Below, one piece after another: positions 29,123-37,818 of a stretch of DNA of 64,000 nt. The notes under the pieces are model-generated. The model was not told the origin of the DNA and ran no database searches. It saw nothing but the letters and a program-made list of their open reading frames with translations. The DNA comes from JAIQFL01 sp035295745 (GTDB lineage Bacteria > Acidobacteriota > Terriglobia > Bryobacterales > Bryobacteraceae). The stretch is from contig DATGIL010000073.1 in NCBI GenBank assembly GCA_035295745.1, positions 1-64,000 of the forward strand, read 5' to 3'. A program made the translations under genes and the position numbers. How positions within the stretch are numbered: the first letter of the stretch is position 1; every line of letters starts with the position of its first letter.

Positions 29123-29551
29123 ATGTTCTGGAACAAAGATAAGCCGAAAGAAGAGCCTCAACCCAGCACGCCATACGATTGCCTGAAGGACGAAATCGAC
29201 GGCTATATCAAGTACAGCTACACTTGGATGCGCGTGTGGGCGCTGATTTACTACGTCCTGCGCACCTCACTGATCGTCCTTGCCGCGCTCGTGGCCGCTA
29301 AGGACAGCCTTCCGGCAATCAAGAACAATCTGGCGATACTGGCGCTCCTCGTCGCGGTAGGCACGTCTCTGGATACCTGGCTCAAGACAGGGGACCGCTA
29401 CCGGGGGCATTACGCCTTCAACGACAAGTTCATCGCCCTGCACACCGACTTGCTGGTGTCAGAATCGACTGACCGGGCGAAGCTGGATTCCGTCACCGAG
29501 CAGTTCAAGAAGCTTATCTATGACTATGCTGCGGCGGTATTGCCGACATGA
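29123..29551 (+). CDS. Small two-TM membrane protein, SLATT/DUF4231-like (tentative)
   Basis: This 142-residue protein has two hydrophobic segments (about 38-58 and 65-85) bracketed by a charged, aromatic N-terminal helix (YDCLKDEIDGYIKYSYTW) and a C-terminal helical region (GDRYRGHYAFNDKFIALHTD). That layout resembles SLATT-type 2TM effector domains found in bacterial conflict systems, but I cannot confirm the family. No SMODS or TIR partner is next to it. It is transcribed divergently from the DUF885 gene. Confidence 0.6.
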   Translation: MFWNKDKPKEEPQPSTPYDCLKDEIDGYIKYSYTWMRVWALIYYVLRTSLIVLAALVAAKDSLPAIKNNLAILALLVAVGTSLDTWLKTGDRYRGHYAFNDKFIALHTDLLVSESTDRAKLDSVTEQFKKLIYDYAAAVLPT

Positions 29552-29567
29552 TGTCAGATCGAGCGCC

Positions 29568-29789
29568 TTATCCGGCAGTCGTGCGTTCGTGATGATGCGT
29601 TCGCGGCGACGGCAGCGATACCGGAACCGTGCGCCTGCGTTGCAGCCGCTGCATTTCCCGCAACACCTGCGCCCGCTCCGTGACTGCCCGTCGCGCCAGG
29701 GACCGCTCACCCAGCACGCAACTCCAAAGGAGAGCTACCGACACGGCAATTGCCGCCAATCCGGGTCCGGTAATTTTCGCGATCGCCAT
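29568..29789 (-). CDS. Small membrane-anchored protein, 73 aa
   Basis: The ATG at 29789 has a good ribosome site (GAGGAG, 7 bases upstream), which supports a real gene. The product has one N-terminal membrane segment (GLAAIAVSVALLWSCVLG) and a basic cytoplasmic or periplasmic helix (AQVLREMQRLQRRR) with a His-rich tail. Its function is unknown. It follows the heptahaem cytochrome gene on the same strand, 145 bp downstream, and may belong to that unit. Confidence 0.6.
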   Translation of the reverse strand: MAIAKITGPGLAAIAVSVALLWSCVLGERSLARRAVTERAQVLREMQRLQRRRTVPVSLPSPRTHHHERTTAG

Positions 29790-29934
29790 TGCCACTCTCC
29801 TCGATTTCCAACTTCAGCAATCCAGCTACCAGGGTTACGATCTTTGTTATCAAACGGATTTAGCGCGAATGCGGTGTGGACGCTGTCGTCACCCCGACAC
29901 AGTCTGGTCTCGTTTGCCACCCCAGGGGCGGCAA

Positions 29935-30546
29935 TTAGTGACACCCGGCGCAGGTGAATGTTCGTCCATGGCACACCGTGCAGGTGGTTTTATCCAGGTT
30001 CAGTTTGCCCGAACTGTGGAGATCGCCAAATCGCGCCACGTGGTTGGAGGGCTTCAATTGCGCAACGTCGGTGTGACACTCCTCACAGGAGAACGGCGCC
30101 TCGATCTGGCTGTGGCAAACCAGGCAATCGGCCATTTGCGGCAACGCGGCGCGCGTGACCTGGTCCGACTCCTCCAGGCCGCGATGACAGGCCTCGCATG
30201 GATTCCTCGTGTTCAGATAGCGTCGAATGTCGCCGGGGGGTTGCAGGTAATTGTGATGATCGATCGCCGCTGCCAGATACGGCGCCACGTTTCCGATGCG
30301 CAAGTGGAGCGCGTGACTGAATTTGGAGACACGCGTGACAGGAGGGGGCGGAATCTCCGCATCTTCATGACACTGGAGGCAAACCTTTTTCTCGGGCAGA
30401 AGATTGTCCTCCACTCGCGCGCTTCTGGCAGCCGCCGTATGACAGCCGGTGCACTCCAGACCCATCTGCAGGTGGAATCGATGCGAAAAGGGCGCGGCTC
30501 CCCATGCCGCGCCCCACGCCAGGAACAATAATGCGAGCTTGCTCAA
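29935..30546 (-). CDS. Heptahaem c-type cytochrome, c7/class III-like
   Basis: The 203-residue secreted protein has seven CxxCH motifs (CTGCH, CLQCH, CEACH, CLVCH, CEECH, CTVCH, CAGCH), the last at the extreme C-terminus. Several free histidines (FSHRFHL, FSHALHLR) could be distal ligands. The spacing is that of bis-His low-potential cytochromes. It starts 3 bp after the stop of the sugar dehydrogenase gene, so it probably accepts electrons from that periplasmic enzyme. That pairing is inference. Confidence 0.88.
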   Translation of the reverse strand: MSKLALLFLAWGAAWGAAPFSHRFHLQMGLECTGCHTAAARSARVEDNLLPEKKVCLQCHEDAEIPPPPVTRVSKFSHALHLRIGNVAPYLAAAIDHHNYLQPPGDIRRYLNTRNPCEACHRGLEESDQVTRAALPQMADCLVCHSQIEAPFSCEECHTDVAQLKPSNHVARFGDLHSSGKLNLDKTTCTVCHGRTFTCAGCH

Positions 30547-30549
30547 TTC

Positions 30550-31737
30550 CTACTTTCCCGAATAGCTGAGATGCCAGAGCTTCTTGCCGCCGTCGTCCGA
30601 GATCAGAAGGCTCCCATCCGTCATCTGTAAAATCGCCACCGGACGGCCCCACACTTCACGCTGCTTCGGCCCCAGCATCCAGCCCGTGAGCACTTCACGT
30701 GGAGGCCCGGCAGGCTGCGCATTCTTGAACGGCACGAACGCAATCGACTGTCCCACGCGCTCCGACCGGTTCCACGAGCCGTGCCACGCCATAAACGCGC
30801 CTCCCTGATACTCCGCCGGGAACTGTTTGCCCGTGTAGAAGACGTAATCGAGCACCGCGCGATGCGCTCCCAACAGCACGTCCGGGACAATGGTCTTCTT
30901 TACCAGATCCGGTGCCAATCCCTTGTTCGTCGGATCCTCATTCGGCCCAATGTAGGCGTACGGCCAGCCATAAAAGCCGCCCTGTTGGATGTGTGTGAAG
31001 AAGTCGGGTACGAGGTCATCCCCCAGATCGTCGCGCTCCTGCACGGCGGCCCACAGGGTCTCCGTGCCGGGATACCAGTGCATCCCAATCGGATTGCGCG
31101 TCCCGGTCGCGTACAGCTCCTGCGACCAGCCGTTCACCTTGTAACGCACAATCGCCGCGCGTCGCGGGTCCTCTCCCGGAGATGAATTCGACCCTGAACC
31201 CACGCCCACGTACAAATACTGGCCCGCCTTGTCGAAAAGCAGGCTGCGAGTCCAGTGGTGCGTGCCCTGCCCCTTGAGCGAGACCACCTCTTCGCCCGAC
31301 CCTGCGGTCATCGCCTTGGCGTCGTATTTATAGCGCTTCACGGAATCGCACTCCCCAACATAGAGGTACCCGTTCAGCATCGCTAAGCCATAGGGATGAT
31401 TCAGGTTCTCGATGATCTTCTTCCGATCTTTTCCTTGGAGCACATAAACAATGCCGTTGTTGCGATCGGTCTGGCCCGAATCCGTGAGCAGGATCTCATT
31501 GCCCGGTCCGTACATCATGTAGCGGGGGACGTTGAAGTCCTCAGCCCAGACCTCTACATGAAAACCCGGCGGCACGGTGAGTTGTGCTCCGGCAGGCTGG
31601 GGAATCACGCGCGGATTGTTACTGACCGCGGGAGTGGCATATGGGGGCGGAAGTTTTGGCTGATCAGCAGCGTAGAAGACAGCGCTGGCGGCCAATAGCA
31701 AGCCCGCCACGCTCAACCAGATCCCTCTGAGATTCAT
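30550..31737 (-). CDS. PQQ-dependent sugar (glucose/sorbosone-type) dehydrogenase, secreted
   Basis: The 395-residue protein has a signal peptide (VAGLLLAASAVFYAAD) and a beta-propeller with family motifs: PYGLAMLNGYLYVGECDSV, WTRSLLFDKAGQYLYVGVGS, ATGTRNPIGMHWYPGTETLW and a final GRPVAILQMTDGSLLISDD. Soluble PQQ-type aldose dehydrogenases oxidise sugars in the periplasm. No pqq biosynthesis genes are in the window. It is the first gene of a two- or three-gene unit with the heptahaem cytochrome. Confidence 0.88.
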   Translation of the reverse strand: MNLRGIWLSVAGLLLAASAVFYAADQPKLPPPYATPAVSNNPRVIPQPAGAQLTVPPGFHVEVWAEDFNVPRYMMYGPGNEILLTDSGQTDRNNGIVYVLQGKDRKKIIENLNHPYGLAMLNGYLYVGECDSVKRYKYDAKAMTAGSGEEVVSLKGQGTHHWTRSLLFDKAGQYLYVGVGSGSNSSPGEDPRRAAIVRYKVNGWSQELYATGTRNPIGMHWYPGTETLWAAVQERDDLGDDLVPDFFTHIQQGGFYGWPYAYIGPNEDPTNKGLAPDLVKKTIVPDVLLGAHRAVLDYVFYTGKQFPAEYQGGAFMAWHGSWNRSERVGQSIAFVPFKNAQPAGPPREVLTGWMLGPKQREVWGRPVAILQMTDGSLLISDDGGKKLWHLSYSGK

Positions 31738-31820
31738 GTTCCTATGATGCTATAAGAGGCTGTTCAAACGCGAATGGCGTTGGTTCGGCAGAACGCATTC
31801 ACTGCGGAAATCAGGGATTA

Positions 31821-31853
31821 GAAAAGAAAAGCCGGGGCGGCTCAGGCCCCGGC
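31821..31853 (-). terminator. Intrinsic terminator of rpoD
   Basis: Read on the minus strand, the stem GCCGGGGC/GCCCCGGC (31831-31853, 7-base loop) is followed directly by TTTTCTTTTC (31830-31821). It lies 26 bp beyond the rpoD stop. Confidence 0.88.
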
Positions 31854-31878
31854 CTAGGAGGAGGAATGATACCTGGGT

Positions 31879-33408
31879 CTATCTCGCAGCCATTAAGGCC
31901 CGCAGCCGCCGCGCCCGTTCCGGCGCCCTCAACTGCCGCAGTGCCTTGGCTTCAATCTGCCGAATCCGTTCGCGGGTGACATCGAATTCCTGCCCGATCT
32001 CTTCCAGCGTGTGCTCGCGCTCGCAACCGATGCCAAATCGCATCCGAATCACTTTCTCCTCCTTGGGAGAAAGCGTCTTCAGAATGCCGGCCGTTTCGTC
32101 GCGCACATTCGATTCGATCACCGCATCGACCGGAGAACCCACCCAGCGATCCTCGATCAAATCGCCGAGCGCCGATTCTCCATCTCGCCCCACGGGCGTC
32201 TCCAGCGAAACCGGATCGCGCGAGATGGTCTTGAGTTTCTGAACTTTTTCCACCGGAATATCCATCCGGCGCCCAATTTCGTCATTTGTAGGAGTACGGC
32301 CAAGTTCCTTCTCCAACTCGCGCGTCGCGCGCAGGAACTTGTTCATGCTCTCGTTCATGTGCACCGGAATACGAATCGTCCGGGACTGGTCAGCAATCGC
32401 GCGGGTGATTGCCTGGCGAATCCACCAGGTGGCATAAGTCGAAAACTTATACCCGCGGCGATATTCAAACTTGTCGGCCGCCCTCATCAGGCCGATGTTG
32501 CCTTCCTGGATCAAGTCGAGCAGATGAAGTCCGCGATTCACGTACTTCTTCGCTACTGAAACCACCAGGCGAAGGTTAGCCTCCACCAAGTCTTTCTTAG
32601 CCCGCTCGGCTTCTGCTTCGCCATGGCGGATCACCGTCAGGCTGTGCCGCAGTTCCGGCAGCGTTGCACCAGCCGTAGCCTCGCGTTTCTTGATCTCGCG
32701 CTTGAGTTCCTTCAAGCGGACTTGCTGGAGCGCGTTATTGCGGCTTTCCAGCTTCTTGATTTCGCTATCGAGATGGCTGATTTCATCCACCGCGCGTTCG
32801 ATCTCGCGGGTGAATTCCTTCCACTTGTTGGTGCGGAAGGGGCATCGCCGGATGGCCAGCGACGTCTCCACTTTCGCCCGATTCAACTTGGCGCAGAGCC
32901 GTTTGCGAGGCTTCTTGTTCGCAATAGGCGTGGTGTCGACCTTTTCCTGCAGTTGGATTAGCTTTTTGTAGAGTGCGGAAACGTCCGCGAACTGCCGGGA
33001 TGCATCTGTGCGAACCTTGATGTCGGCGGGAGTACCTTCCTCCACATCCCCCAGATCGGCTACCACTTCCAGCTCAATTGCGCCCTTTTTCAGTTGTTCC
33101 GAGAGATCCACCACCACGCGCTGCACCCAGGCGGAACGACTAATCGCCTTCTGCATGCGTAATTTACCGCGCTCCATGCGGCGGGCCAGATCGACCTCAC
33201 CTTCACGAGTCAGGAGCGGAACGGCGCCCATTTCCCGCAAGTACACGCGTACTGGATCGTCCGTGTAGATGGACTCTTCCACCGGCGCGGGTTGTAGGAA
33301 ATCGGCCTCGTGTGCGGCCTCCGGATCGAAGAACTTAGCTTCATCCTCAAAATTAAGGCCGAGAGTTTCTGGATTGTCTGCTAGAAACTGATCTTCAAAA
33401 TGGTCCAC
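31879..33408 (-). CDS. rpoD: Primary RNA polymerase sigma factor RpoD (sigma-70)
   Basis: The 509-residue sigma factor has region 1.2 (DDPVRVYLREMGAVPLL), region 2 with YATWWIRQAITRAIADQSRT for -10 recognition and melting, region 3, and region 4.2 TLEEIGQEFDVTRERIRQIE for -35 contact. It directs RNA polymerase to housekeeping promoters. A short acidic N-terminus replaces a long region 1.1. A strong terminator follows. Upstream, 33409-33780 is A+T-richer than its surroundings and should hold the promoter; no gene was seen there. Confidence 0.97.
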   Translation of the reverse strand: MDHFEDQFLADNPETLGLNFEDEAKFFDPEAAHEADFLQPAPVEESIYTDDPVRVYLREMGAVPLLTREGEVDLARRMERGKLRMQKAISRSAWVQRVVVDLSEQLKKGAIELEVVADLGDVEEGTPADIKVRTDASRQFADVSALYKKLIQLQEKVDTTPIANKKPRKRLCAKLNRAKVETSLAIRRCPFRTNKWKEFTREIERAVDEISHLDSEIKKLESRNNALQQVRLKELKREIKKREATAGATLPELRHSLTVIRHGEAEAERAKKDLVEANLRLVVSVAKKYVNRGLHLLDLIQEGNIGLMRAADKFEYRRGYKFSTYATWWIRQAITRAIADQSRTIRIPVHMNESMNKFLRATRELEKELGRTPTNDEIGRRMDIPVEKVQKLKTISRDPVSLETPVGRDGESALGDLIEDRWVGSPVDAVIESNVRDETAGILKTLSPKEEKVIRMRFGIGCEREHTLEEIGQEFDVTRERIRQIEAKALRQLRAPERARRLRALMAAR

Positions 33409-33780
33409 TAAGAACTCACCTCCCCCATTGGACGCGATCCAATTACAATGGATGTGATGGGAAATGGGGTATTTACTTGAATTAAGCTCAACTTGCTGGT
33501 CCGGCTCCTGCTGTTGAGAAGATCGGAAGCATGAGGTTCGACTTTCGACTGATCATATCACCATTCCCCAACATTGTTAAGCCCTATTTTTAAAGATGTC
33601 TTAAAACTGAGAAGGTTACAGGAAAAACCGGGCTGGGGTGTGGGGGATTTCGGGCCAGCAAAATAGTGGCCTAGGCGCGGCGGCTCGAGGCTAAGGATGC
33701 GGGCCTCACGGCCTTCCGGGAAACACTCGTTCGCCGAAACGAAGCCTCGATTCGACCGCGCGGAATATCGGTTGCGCCGG

Positions 33781-34281
33781 CTAATCCCCGGCCCCCGGCC
33801 CCTGGCCCCCGGCCCCTGAGTTCCCCCCAGGTTTTTGCATTAGGGTGCGAAGTTCGTTCAAAAACGCCTGCTCGTCCTGAAAGTCCCGATACACCGACGC
33901 GAAGCGCACGTACGCGATCTTGTCCAGATCGCGTAAGCCATCCATCAAGTATTCTCCTACTTCTATAGTAGAGATCTCGCGATCCGGGGAGTCGCTTACC
34001 TTCGACTCCACCTGATTCACCAGTTCCGAAAGCTTCCCCATGCCGACCGGACGCTTCTCACACGCCTTCAAGAGCCCGTTCAGCACTTTCTGACGGTCGA
34101 ACTTCTCGCGTCGGCCGTCTTTCTTGATCACCATGTACGGTACTTCGTCAATTCGCTCGTAGGTTGTGAAACGCCGTTCACAATGGGCACACTCCCGGCG
34201 GCGCCGGATGGTGTCTCCTTCCTTGGTCTCCCGCGAGTCCACTACTTTATCTTGTAAGTGATTACAGAATGGGCACTTCAT
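33781..34281 (-). CDS. nrdR: Transcriptional repressor NrdR
   Basis: The ATG at 34281 gives the standard MKCPFCNH zinc-ribbon start; a longer frame reaching 34608 overlaps the next gene and is not coding. The 166-residue protein has four zinc cysteines (CPFC and CAHC), then an ATP-cone (VIKKDGRREKFDRQKVLNGL). NrdR binds NrdR boxes and represses ribonucleotide reductase genes according to the ATP/dATP balance. An odd Gly/Pro-rich tail (after about residue 150) is encoded by a GC-rich repetitive stretch. Its start overlaps the stop of the flippase-like gene by 4 bp. Confidence 0.95.
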   Translation of the reverse strand: MKCPFCNHLQDKVVDSRETKEGDTIRRRRECAHCERRFTTYERIDEVPYMVIKKDGRREKFDRQKVLNGLLKACEKRPVGMGKLSELVNQVESKVSDSPDREISTIEVGEYLMDGLRDLDKIAYVRFASVYRDFQDEQAFLNELRTLMQKPGGNSGAGGQGPGAGD

Positions 34282-35351
34282 TGGGAAGCCCCTTGTCCGA
34301 TCTTGCGCAGGCTCTGCCAGTCCAGACCCTGTTTTACGGCCAGCGCCAGTCCCACCGGCACAACTACTACAAATGACAAAATCCAGATCAACAGCGAAAA
34401 TGACGTCGCTAGTTCCAGCTTGACTCCGAACAACTCGGTCAGCACCAACACCGATGCCACCTGCATGCCGCCGCCGATCCCGGGGATCTGCACCGCTGCA
34501 CCAAATGATACAAATCCCATAAAAATAAGGATATCGACCAGGTTCATCTCGATCAGCCCGGAGAACGCCTTCGCCAAACACCAGTAACAAGCTGTAACCA
34601 GAGCCCACTCCAGCACGGAGTAGAGGAACACCGCGGCCAGAGCCCCATCCGAACGCGTGGACTCGACTCCCTGGACGAAAGCAGCGACCAATCTCTCTAT
34701 CTTAAGGAATCGTGACTCTGGGAGAAAGCGGAGATACGCCATTAGCCGACGCCGTACCGGTTCTGCCAGGTGCCGGAAGGACAGAAGGACCACCAGAATC
34801 GCGATACAAAGAGCCGCCACGATCCTCCCGCCAAAGACCAGCACCCATTCCAGATTCGGGCTTACCTGCATCCCTGAGGCCTGCACCTTGGTAAGCGCGA
34901 AGCCGAACAGCAGCAGCGCCATTAACAGGTCGAAAATCCGCTCCAGTACCCACGCCGCGAATTGCGATGTGGCCGGGACCCGCTCCTTCAACGCAATCAG
35001 GTAGGGCCGCACGAACTCCCCAGGCCTGCCGAACAGGGTGATCGCCGTAAACCCGATCACCGTCGCCGACAGCAGGTTGGACAGCGAGGGATTGGCCTTC
35101 AGCGGCCGCAGGAAAACCGACCAGCGGAGCGCCCGGACACCATAGGTGCTGAAGATCGGAACTAACGCCAACGCCAACCAACTCCAGTGCAGGCGCAGAA
35201 ATCCCGCCGAGGCCAGCCGCCAATCGAAACCGCGCTCCGCCAGCCGCGCGTGCAGCAGCCACACTACGACGACCGTAATTACTGCTATGGCCGTAGCCAA
35301 TTTCCAGCTTTGCCGGCGAATCCGTCTGCCCTCCGACCCGAAATGCCTCAA
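34278..35351 (-). CDS. Lysylphosphatidylglycerol synthase-TM/flippase-like membrane protein
   Basis: The 357-residue protein has seven or eight hydrophobic segments with the family motifs STYGVRALRWSVFLRPL and GRPGEFVRPYLIALKERVPATSQFAAWVLERIFD. This fold (PF03706) covers UPF0104/AglD-type membrane proteins, some of which move or modify lipid-linked sugars; the specific role is unknown. The start is a TTG at 35351 without a strong ribosome site. It shares a 4 bp overlap with nrdR and is divergent from an ECF sigma gene 75 bp away. Confidence 0.83.
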   Translation of the reverse strand: MRHFGSEGRRIRRQSWKLATAIAVITVVVVWLLHARLAERGFDWRLASAGFLRLHWSWLALALVPIFSTYGVRALRWSVFLRPLKANPSLSNLLSATVIGFTAITLFGRPGEFVRPYLIALKERVPATSQFAAWVLERIFDLLMALLLFGFALTKVQASGMQVSPNLEWVLVFGGRIVAALCIAILVVLLSFRHLAEPVRRRLMAYLRFLPESRFLKIERLVAAFVQGVESTRSDGALAAVFLYSVLEWALVTACYWCLAKAFSGLIEMNLVDILIFMGFVSFGAAVQIPGIGGGMQVASVLVLTELFGVKLELATSFSLLIWILSFVVVVPVGLALAVKQGLDWQSLRKIGQGASQ

Positions 35352-35426
35352 AAGAAGTGGCCTGCGGGAAAAATTGAACCTATCATGATAAAGCCTCGTT
35401 CCTAGATATGGAAAGAAACGAGTGCC

Positions 35427-36107
35427 ATGGGCGCCGCAACACTAGCTTTTGGAAATTTCGCGAATCAATCGGCCGGCGACAGCACTTTTAGCCCCCTCGT
35501 GGGTGTCCACGGAGGCCGCAATCTGCTAGAAAGTACCTTGGACCCCGATTCCAGCCTCGTTTCCCGATGCCTGCGCGGAGATGAGCCCGCTTGGGAAGAA
35601 CTGGTGCGCGTGCATACCCGCAAGGTGTATGCTCTCTGCTATCGCTTCACGGGTAGCGGCTCGGAAGCCCAGGATCTGACGCAGGAGGTTTTTCTTAGAG
35701 TTTTCCGTACTTTGCGGACGTTCCGCTCCGCGGAAGGATCGTTCGCCACGTGGTTGGCGCGGGTAACGCGTAACCTTTTGATCGATCATTATCGCCGCAC
35801 ACGTCAGGAGCGGGTGACCGATTCGATCGAGGAACAGTTGCCCATGCTCGAAGAGGTGGGGGCGGCAGCACCGTCCCGGCCCGATCAGATGGTTGCCGGG
35901 CGTGAAGCTAGTGAAATCCTCCAGATCACGCTCCAGAAGCTGTCGCCCGATTTACGTGAAGCAGTTATCCTGCGCGATTTACAGGAAATGGAGTACCGCG
36001 AGATTGCCGAAGTGCTCGATATTCCCGAAGGCACGGTAAAATCGCGAATCAACCGGGGGCGGGCGGAATTGGCCCGCCTCTTGCGAAAGCAGAAGCTGGC
36101 GGTATGA
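35427..36107 (+). CDS. ECF sigma factor (RpoE-like), module 1
   Basis: The 226-residue protein has sigma region 2 (EELVRVHTRKVYALCYRFTG, then DLTQEVFLRVFRTL) and region 4 (LSPDLREAVILRDLQEMEYREIAEVLDIPEGTVKSRI). A non-conserved stretch of about 40 residues precedes region 2. It recruits polymerase to a small stress regulon. Its stop overlaps the anti-sigma start by 4 bp (ATGA), and the overlap pattern continues downstream through DUF4097 and an MFS gene. Confidence 0.94.
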   Translation: MGAATLAFGNFANQSAGDSTFSPLVGVHGGRNLLESTLDPDSSLVSRCLRGDEPAWEELVRVHTRKVYALCYRFTGSGSEAQDLTQEVFLRVFRTLRTFRSAEGSFATWLARVTRNLLIDHYRRTRQERVTDSIEEQLPMLEEVGAAAPSRPDQMVAGREASEILQITLQKLSPDLREAVILRDLQEMEYREIAEVLDIPEGTVKSRINRGRAELARLLRKQKLAV

Positions 36108-36760
36108 ACTGCGCAGACCTTGAAATCCTGATCTGCGATTACGTGGACGGCACGCTCACGGCGGACCAAAAGTCCGAAGTCGAGCGTCACCTCGCGGAAT
36201 GCCCGGCGTGTGCCGAACTGGCCCACGATTCCGCCGCTGCCGTACAGTTCATGGAACGTGCCGCGGTGGTGGAACCGCCGCCCGAGCTGATTACTAAGAT
36301 TCTCTTCGACGCGCCGTGGAGCAAAGGAAAGAGCAAGTCGAAGTGGCGGAGCTGGGGCAATACCCTTCTAAGCCCGCTGCTGATGCCAAAGTTTGCGATG
36401 GGAATGGCCATGACGATTCTTTCCGTGGCCATGCTTGCCAAATTCATTACTCCGGTGCGGCAACCGAAGCTCTCGGATTTGCGGCCATCCCTGGTGTGGG
36501 CCGGATTGGAAGACCGCGCCGTCCGCGCCTGGGATCGCTCCGTGAAGTTTTACGAAAATTTGAAGTTTGTGTACCAGATTCAGACCACGCTGCGCGAATG
36601 GCAGCAGCAGGATGAAGACCGGCAGCCCGCCACCAAGGATCCAAAGTCTTCGGAGCCGAAGAATGACGATCGCAAGCTGCCGGTGAAATCGGCTCCAGCA
36701 CAAGGCGCTACTCCCCCCGGCGATGCGCCCCTTTCTAATCCGCCGGGAGAACCACGTTGA
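36104..36760 (+). CDS. Anti-sigma factor with zinc-finger (zf-HC2) domain
   Basis: The N-terminal 40 residues carry the ZAS zinc motif His-x3-Cys-x2-Cys (HLAECPAC) preceded by Cys residues. One membrane segment (about residues 95-118, FAMGMAMTILSVAMLAKFI) follows, then a periplasmic acidic and Pro-rich tail. It should hold the ECF sigma factor at the membrane until an envelope signal releases it. It overlaps the sigma gene by 4 bp and precedes a B-box gene by 10 bp. The partner and order are typical; the signal is unknown. Confidence 0.9.
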   Translation: MNCADLEILICDYVDGTLTADQKSEVERHLAECPACAELAHDSAAAVQFMERAAVVEPPPELITKILFDAPWSKGKSKSKWRSWGNTLLSPLLMPKFAMGMAMTILSVAMLAKFITPVRQPKLSDLRPSLVWAGLEDRAVRAWDRSVKFYENLKFVYQIQTTLREWQQQDEDRQPATKDPKSSEPKNDDRKLPVKSAPAQGATPPGDAPLSNPPGEPR

Positions 36761-36770
36761 GGGATACTTT

Positions 36771-37520
36771 ATGAATTGCCAGAATCATCCAGAAGTGCCG
36801 GCCACGGCCTATTGCCGCTCCTGCGGCAAACCAGTATGTGAAACTTGCCGCCGTGATGCATTTGGTACGGTATTTTGCGCGGAGCACGTGCCCGCTCCCG
36901 CCCCTCCTCCCGCAGGAGCGCCAGCCGGGGCGCCCTATACTTCGGCTCCGCCATTCACCCCGCCGCCTCCTCCCAATGTGCCGCCACCGCCGCCGATGGG
37001 TGGACCCTACGGGCCTCCACCGCCTCCAATGGGCAATCCGTTCGCTATCGATGTCTCTCCGGCGTTGGCCTTCTTCCTCGGCTGGATTCCTGGGGTGGGC
37101 GCGATTTACAACGGCCAATACGCCAAGGGACTGGTGCACGCGATCGTCTTCGGCACGCTGGTCAGCCTGACCAGTTCGCGTGCTTCCCGCGGGCTCGAAC
37201 CGATCTTCGGAATCCTGATTGCCGTGTGGATGTTCTATATGGCCTTCGAGGCCTATCACACGGCACGCAAGCGCCGCATGGGCGAGCCTGTAGACGAGTA
37301 TTCGAGCCTCGTGGACCTCAGCGGCCGCAGGGGCCAGGTGCCGGTTGCCGGCGTCGCCCTGATCGTGTTGGGAGTGCTGCTCCTTCTCCACACCCTCGAT
37401 CTTCTGGATTTCGAATATATAGCCCGTTACTGGCCGGTTTTGCTGATTGCGGCTGGAGCCTACCTGCTGTATGGCCGCGTCACCCATTCGCATGAGGGGG
37501 TCCGCCATGAACGGCAATGA
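36771..37520 (+). CDS. B-box zinc finger, Pro-rich linker and membrane (LiaF-TM-like) protein
   Basis: The start at ATG 36771 gives an immediate zinc-binding B-box (CxxH...CRSCxxxVCxxCRRDAF, CxxH), then about 45 residues of Pro/Gly linker (PPPPNVPPPPPMGG). Membrane segments with the GAIYNGQYAKG turn of TM2-like proteins follow, and a C-terminal pair ending ARYWPVLLIAAGAYLLYG of the LiaF type. It is membrane-bound with a cytoplasmic finger; function is unknown. It follows the anti-sigma gene and overlaps the next gene by 14 bp, so it belongs to the sigma operon. Confidence 0.78.
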   Translation: MNCQNHPEVPATAYCRSCGKPVCETCRRDAFGTVFCAEHVPAPAPPPAGAPAGAPYTSAPPFTPPPPPNVPPPPPMGGPYGPPPPPMGNPFAIDVSPALAFFLGWIPGVGAIYNGQYAKGLVHAIVFGTLVSLTSSRASRGLEPIFGILIAVWMFYMAFEAYHTARKRRMGEPVDEYSSLVDLSGRRGQVPVAGVALIVLGVLLLLHTLDLLDFEYIARYWPVLLIAAGAYLLYGRVTHSHEGVRHERQ

Positions 37521-37818
37521 CCGGAATTTGATCCGCGCCCTCCGCGGCCCCGTCACCCTGATCACGCTGGGTGTACTGTTCGCCTTGAACAACTTCACAC
37601 CCTTCGGTTTCGACAAGACCTGGCCGGTGCTATTGATCGTGTTCGGCATGCTGAGCATGCTGCGCCGTGGATGCGATCCGCCTCGCCCTCGCGGTCCAGG
37701 CGGCCCCGGTTTTACGCCGTATGAATATCCGCCTCCCCCGGGAGGCTATCGCCAGACCCCGTACACCACTCCTCCTCCCCCCCCAGGTGCCGGAAATCCG
37801 CCAGGAGACGCGATATGA
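37507..37818 (+). CDS. Small LiaI/LiaF-TM-like membrane protein
   Basis: Start ATG 37507 overlaps the end of the previous gene. The 103-residue protein has two hydrophobic segments (GPVTLITLGVLFALNN and TWPVLLIVFGMLSML) and a Pro-rich C-terminal tail. It resembles the N-terminal part of LiaF-type stress proteins and DUF5668 domains. It overlaps the DUF4097 gene by 4 bp. Confidence 0.72.
   Translation: MNGNDRNLIRALRGPVTLITLGVLFALNNFTPFGFDKTWPVLLIVFGMLSMLRRGCDPPRPRGPGGPGFTPYEYPPPPGGYRQTPYTTPPPPPGAGNPPGDAI

Noticed and set aside
29629..30531. 300-codon open frame antisense to the heptahaem cytochrome
   Set aside because: The opposite strand encodes seven CxxCH motifs; the antisense frame has no family features.
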